A program made the position numbers and the translations under genes. The notes beneath the pieces were generated by a model that did not search any database, was not told where the DNA came from, and saw nothing but the letters and a program-made list of their open reading frames with translations. 64,000 nt of DNA from Pseudomonas jinjuensis (GTDB lineage: Bacteria; Pseudomonadota; Gammaproteobacteria; Pseudomonadales; Pseudomonadaceae): contig NZ_FNIJ01000003.1 of assembly GCF_900103845.1 (NCBI RefSeq), forward strand, positions 62,001 through 126,000, given 5' to 3'. This document shows positions 61,423 to 64,000 of the stretch, piece by piece (the first letter of the stretch is position 1; each line of letters opens with the position of its first letter).

Positions 61423-62658
61423 ATGAAGCGTAGCGAAATCAAGCGCCGCCCTCTGGCGGATACCACCCTGGCCGGCCTGGAGCCGGAGAGCACGCCCTAT
61501 CGGGAGTTGGACGGCGGCGGGCTGTACTTCCGGGTGAAGCCCAACGGGCAAAAGTCGTGGAACTTCCGCTACAAGAAGCCGGACGGCAAATGGTCATGGC
61601 TCGGCCTGGGCAGTTACCCCGAGGTGAGCGGATCGGCCGCCAGGCAGAAAGCCGCCGAACTGCGCACCGACCTGGCGGACGGCAAGAACCCCATCGTCAG
61701 CAAGCAGGCCCGCAAGGTTGCCGCCCTGGAGGCAGCCAACAGCACCTTCGAGGCACTGGCACGGGAGTGGATCGATATCCGCGTTGCCACCTGGGCGCCG
61801 GCTACCGCCAAGCGCACCATCGGCGCTCTGGAGCTGCATGTCTTCCCGGTGTTCGGTCGGCGCCTGTATGGCGAGATCCTGCCCATCGAGTGGATGGAGT
61901 TTTTCCGGGGCATGGAGCAGAAAGGCATCATCGAGCAGATGAGCCGGGTGCGCCGCTCCTGCAAAGAGATCTACGACCTGGCCCGCGTCACCGGCCGGGC
62001 CGTGCATAACCCCATCGAAGGGCTGAGCCGCTTCCTGCAGAGCAAGCCGGCCGAGAACTATGCACACGTCACCGCCAAGGAACTGCCCTCCCTCCTGCGG
62101 GCCATTGCCGCCTACCCGCATGCGCATGACCTGCGCCTCGGCCTGCGCCTGCTGATGCTCACCGGGGTGCGCCCCAGCGAGCTGCGCGAAGCGCGCTGGG
62201 ATGAGTTCGACCGCAAGGCCGGGCTGTGGTCGATACCTGCAGAGCGGATGAAGCGCCGCCGCCCTCACCTGGTGCCACTCTCCCGCCAGGCGCTGGAAGC
62301 CCTGGAGCAACTGAACACCCTGACCGGCGCCTATCCCCTGCTGTTCCCCGGGCGCAGCAGTCGCACCAAGCCCCGCAGCAATATGGCCTTCAACATGGCG
62401 CTACGGCGTATGGGCTACGCCGGCCGCCAGACTGGCCATGGTTTCCGCCATGTGGCGTCCACCACCCTGCGCGAGAATGGCTTTGCCAAGGAACACGTCG
62501 AGGCCCAGCTATCCCATGCTGAGGATGGTGTCGCCGGGGTCTACAACAAGGCCATCTACCTGGAGCAACGGCGCAGCATGATGCAGTGGTATGCCGACCA
62601 CCTCGACGAACTGGAGCAGAGCAACGTTGTGCCGGTCAACTTCGGCAAGGCGGTTTGA
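61423..62658 (+). CDS. int: P4-type tyrosine recombinase (integrase)
   Basis: 411 aa. N-terminal arm-binding DUF4102-like domain (KRRPLADTTLAGLEPES and LGLGSYPEVSGSAARQKA), then the catalytic domain. Active-site residues: Arg in TGVRPSELREARWDE, His-x-x-Arg region HGFRHVASTTLRE, His in LSHAEDGVAGVY, and the Tyr nucleophile expected in VYNKAIYLEQ. Start chosen at MKRSEIKRRP; the upstream in-frame ATG precedes it by 22 codons through non-conserved sequence. It is oriented away from the tRNA and belongs to the element entered at the right of the window. Confidence 0.95.
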   Translation: MKRSEIKRRPLADTTLAGLEPESTPYRELDGGGLYFRVKPNGQKSWNFRYKKPDGKWSWLGLGSYPEVSGSAARQKAAELRTDLADGKNPIVSKQARKVAALEAANSTFEALAREWIDIRVATWAPATAKRTIGALELHVFPVFGRRLYGEILPIEWMEFFRGMEQKGIIEQMSRVRRSCKEIYDLARVTGRAVHNPIEGLSRFLQSKPAENYAHVTAKELPSLLRAIAAYPHAHDLRLGLRLLMLTGVRPSELREARWDEFDRKAGLWSIPAERMKRRRPHLVPLSRQALEALEQLNTLTGAYPLLFPGRSSRTKPRSNMAFNMALRRMGYAGRQTGHGFRHVASTTLRENGFAKEHVEAQLSHAEDGVAGVYNKAIYLEQRRSMMQWYADHLDELEQSNVVPVNFGKAV

Positions 62659-62991
62659 GCATGCAACCCCGTACCCCTCAAAAAACTGATGTTCCCGGTG
62701 TTCTTGGTGTTCCGTATCGGCTGAAGCCAGAAAATACGGGGCTTGTAGCGATGGAACACCAACGCGCAGAAGGCGGAACACAAGGTGTTCTGAACACCAA
62801 TGGTGTTCTGTGATCGGGGGCGCCAGGCCGAACACCTCGGGGCGTTTCAAGGCGGCGCCAGCAGCCGGCCAAGCGGAACACGGCACCAGCCTAGCTCTGC
62901 CCTGGCGGCCGACGTGGGCAGGCTGGACGATGGAACGCAGGCAAGCGCTGGCGCGGGTTGTGGCGCGGGAACCTGGGGCGTGGGGTAGGTT
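62659..62991. other. Gene-free 333-bp stretch downstream of the integrase
   Basis: No convincing gene. It contains the GGTGTTC/GAACACC cluster described separately. A 50-codon frame at 62661-62813 reads through the repeats and is probably not real, as repeated GGTGTT codons dominate it. Confidence 0.7.
62697..62881. repeat. Iteron-like cluster of GGTGTTC/GAACACC
   Basis: Exact heptamers at 62697, 62706, 62784 and 62802 (GGTGTTC) and 62754, 62792 and 62830 (GAACACC); near copies (GAACAC only) at about 62776 and 62876. Units 62784 and 62792 together make the 15-bp palindrome GGTGTTCTGAACACC; 62792 and 62802 form another inverted pair with a 3-bp spacer. Such density cannot arise by chance (about 0.02 expected in this length). 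A further copy, GAACACC, lies at 61302 just behind the tRNA. Confidence 0.9.
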
Positions 62992-63705
62992 ATGAGCAAG
63001 AAGAGAAATGGTGAACAGGACGGCCTGAAAGCCCTGCTTCGTTACTCTGAAGATGTTGAGGAGTTCAGGGCGCGTATGGATGATTATTGGCGGGAGCGCC
63101 GTGTGCTCTCTCGGCTGCGCCCGGGTGAGCGGCTGCCTTTACGCGGTGGCCCTTGTGTCGTGTTGCTAAAGGAATTGGTGCCCGCCTTGCACCGGCATGG
63201 TTATCTAGGGGAGCTGGCTACGCTGTCCGATGCCGTCCACGCTGTTGAGTTCTATGAAAACTCCCGTACTGACGACCCGTTAGGCATAGCCTTATCAGAT
63301 GCCGTGCTCTGTGCAATGAGGCTGGCGGACTCGCCTCTTGATCCATCCGATGCGGAAACACTCCTGTGGCGGCTGTGCTACCGCTTGTCTTATCGCGCCT
63401 GGCTTGATCTAGACGCCAAGCAAGCCACTGATAAGCGGAAGACCAGAAAAGCGCTGGATGGCAGGCTGGCCAACGACTGGGACAAGAAAGCTGCCATTGC
63501 CTACGTGGAAAACCATGCTCGTATGGAGGATGGTCGCTTGAAGTCAAAGGCCCAGCTATCGAGGGAGATTTATCCGTACTTGCGCCAGCATGCCGCCGAG
63601 ACTGGCCAGCGCTTCGGCCTGGCATCTCTAGGGGACGGTGTGCCTACTGAGCGGGCATTAAAAACAATACAGGGGTGGTTCTCGAAGATGTACGCCGCGA
63701 TGTAA
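62992..63705 (+). CDS. Hypothetical protein of the integrative element
   Basis: 237 aa, not recognised. A charged, mostly helical protein with a conserved-looking middle (FYENSRTDDPLGIALSDAVL) and a basic segment near residue 150 (KQATDKRKTRKALDGRL). No signal peptide or membrane segment. The ATG is preceded by GGTAGG at short distance. Lower G+C and different codon use than the housekeeping genes fit acquisition with the element. It lies between the iteron cluster and a 33-bp palindrome. Confidence 0.7.
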   Translation: MSKKRNGEQDGLKALLRYSEDVEEFRARMDDYWRERRVLSRLRPGERLPLRGGPCVVLLKELVPALHRHGYLGELATLSDAVHAVEFYENSRTDDPLGIALSDAVLCAMRLADSPLDPSDAETLLWRLCYRLSYRAWLDLDAKQATDKRKTRKALDGRLANDWDKKAAIAYVENHARMEDGRLKSKAQLSREIYPYLRQHAAETGQRFGLASLGDGVPTERALKTIQGWFSKMYAAM

Positions 63706-63713
63706 AGGACGCT

Positions 63714-63746
63714 GTCGTATGAAACCGTCCGACGTTTTCATACGAC
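63714..63746. repeat. 33-bp near-perfect palindrome
   Basis: GTCGTATGAAA and TTTCATACGAC form perfect 11-bp arms; inside them CGT/ACG pairs extend the stem after one mismatch, leaving a 3-nt loop. It begins 9 bp after the hypothetical gene stop. There is no T tract, so it could be a terminator, an operator or a recombination/processing site. Confidence 0.8.
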
Positions 63747-63818
63747 ACCAATCTTCCTGGGCTGATGCCGTCCCGCCAATCTCCATGCCGTTGCAGCTAT
63801 GCACGCATGGAGACAGAT

Positions 63819-64000
63819 ATGAACAGCACACCCGCTACACCTCACCCGCTGGCAGATCCTGTGCGTCAGCGCCCTGGCGACGTTGCCACCCTTACCCCTG
63901 AAGCCCTCCTAACGCCCGAGCAGGCCGCTCAAGTGCTAGGGCTCTCGGTCAAGACCCTGGCCACTTGGCGCAGCACCGGCCGCTATACTCTGCCCTTCAT
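63819..64000 (+). CDS. Helix-turn-helix protein, excisionase/AlpA-like (partial)
   Basis: First 60 codons; the right edge cuts the gene. Starts MNSTPATPHP with GGAG upstream. LTPEQAAQVLGLSVKTLATW is a MerR/AlpA-type helix-turn-helix of the kind used by excisionases and by activators of integrase genes in P4-like elements. The distance from int (about 1.2 kb) and the same direction fit an element regulator. Confidence 0.8.
   Translation, partial: MNSTPATPHPLADPVRQRPGDVATLTPEALLTPEQAAQVLGLSVKTLATWRSTGRYTLPF

Noticed and set aside
62661..62813. 50-codon frame right after the integrase stop
   Set aside because: Its sequence is made largely of the repeated GGTGTT(C) motif and has no ribosome-binding site; better explained as the iteron array.
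62697..62881. CRISPR array
   Set aside because: The repeats are 7 bp, in both orientations and irregularly spaced; no long direct repeats with unique spacers, and no cas genes.

Overview
The window is chromosomal DNA from a Pseudomonas of the P. aeruginosa / P. nitroreducens / P. citronellolis type. The basis is high G+C, Pseudomonas-typical REP repeats, and a gene order that follows the PAO1 block from gcvP1 to argH almost gene for gene: gcvP-gcvH-gcvT, iron ABC transporter, ubiI-ubiH-pepP-ygfB, zapA-6S RNA-ygfA, HlyD/ABC exporter, ubiD, rho, trxA, ppx, ppk, hemB, algP, algQ, dsbB, hemY-hemX-hemD-hemC, algR, algZ, argH. The genus is secure; the species cannot be fixed by eye.

Layout. 1-3.4 kb: a class II aldolase operon running off the left edge, a divergent AraC-type regulator, two tandem DUF2388 exported proteins, and a small membrane protein whose 3' end is duplicated beside REP elements. 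3.4-8 kb: the glycine cleavage system. 8-11 kb: an Fe3+ ABC permease and binding protein behind a Fur-like site. 11-18.4 kb: ubiquinone hydroxylases, aminopeptidase P, cell-division and folate genes, and 6S RNA. 18.5-24 kb: a three-gene ABC-2 exporter operon and a FliL-like protein. 24-30.6 kb: quinone oxidoreductase, an A+T-flanked trypsin-like lipoprotein (probable later acquisition), a ferredoxin-reductase-like protein, ubiD, rho and trxA. 30.8-46.3 kb: polyphosphate enzymes, hemB, several membrane proteins including a cytochrome c-FTR1 fusion, the ABC-F protein, and algP/algQ. 46.5-56.2 kb: dsbB, a PQQ-type sugar dehydrogenase, the hemCDXY cluster, algR/algZ and argH. 56.2-60.6 kb: an HDOD protein with a degenerate receiver domain, and gabD-gabT.

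The right end (from 61.2 kb) enters an integrative element. tRNA-Arg(CCG) is followed by a P4-type tyrosine integrase. Next comes a 333-bp non-coding stretch packed with at least seven exact copies of GGTGTTC/GAACACC in alternating orientation, then an unrecognised 237-aa protein, a 33-bp near-perfect palindrome, and the first 60 codons of a helix-turn-helix (AlpA/excisionase-like) protein cut by the window edge. This is the least explained part of the window.

Functional themes are one-carbon and GABA catabolism (gcvTHP, gabDT), iron uptake (ABC system, FTR1), ubiquinone and haem synthesis, polyphosphate metabolism, and the alginate/type IV pilus regulators AlgR/AlgZ/AlgQ/AlgP. REP elements of four families sit mostly just behind stop codons. 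Comparisons with PAO1 are from memory, not from an alignment.
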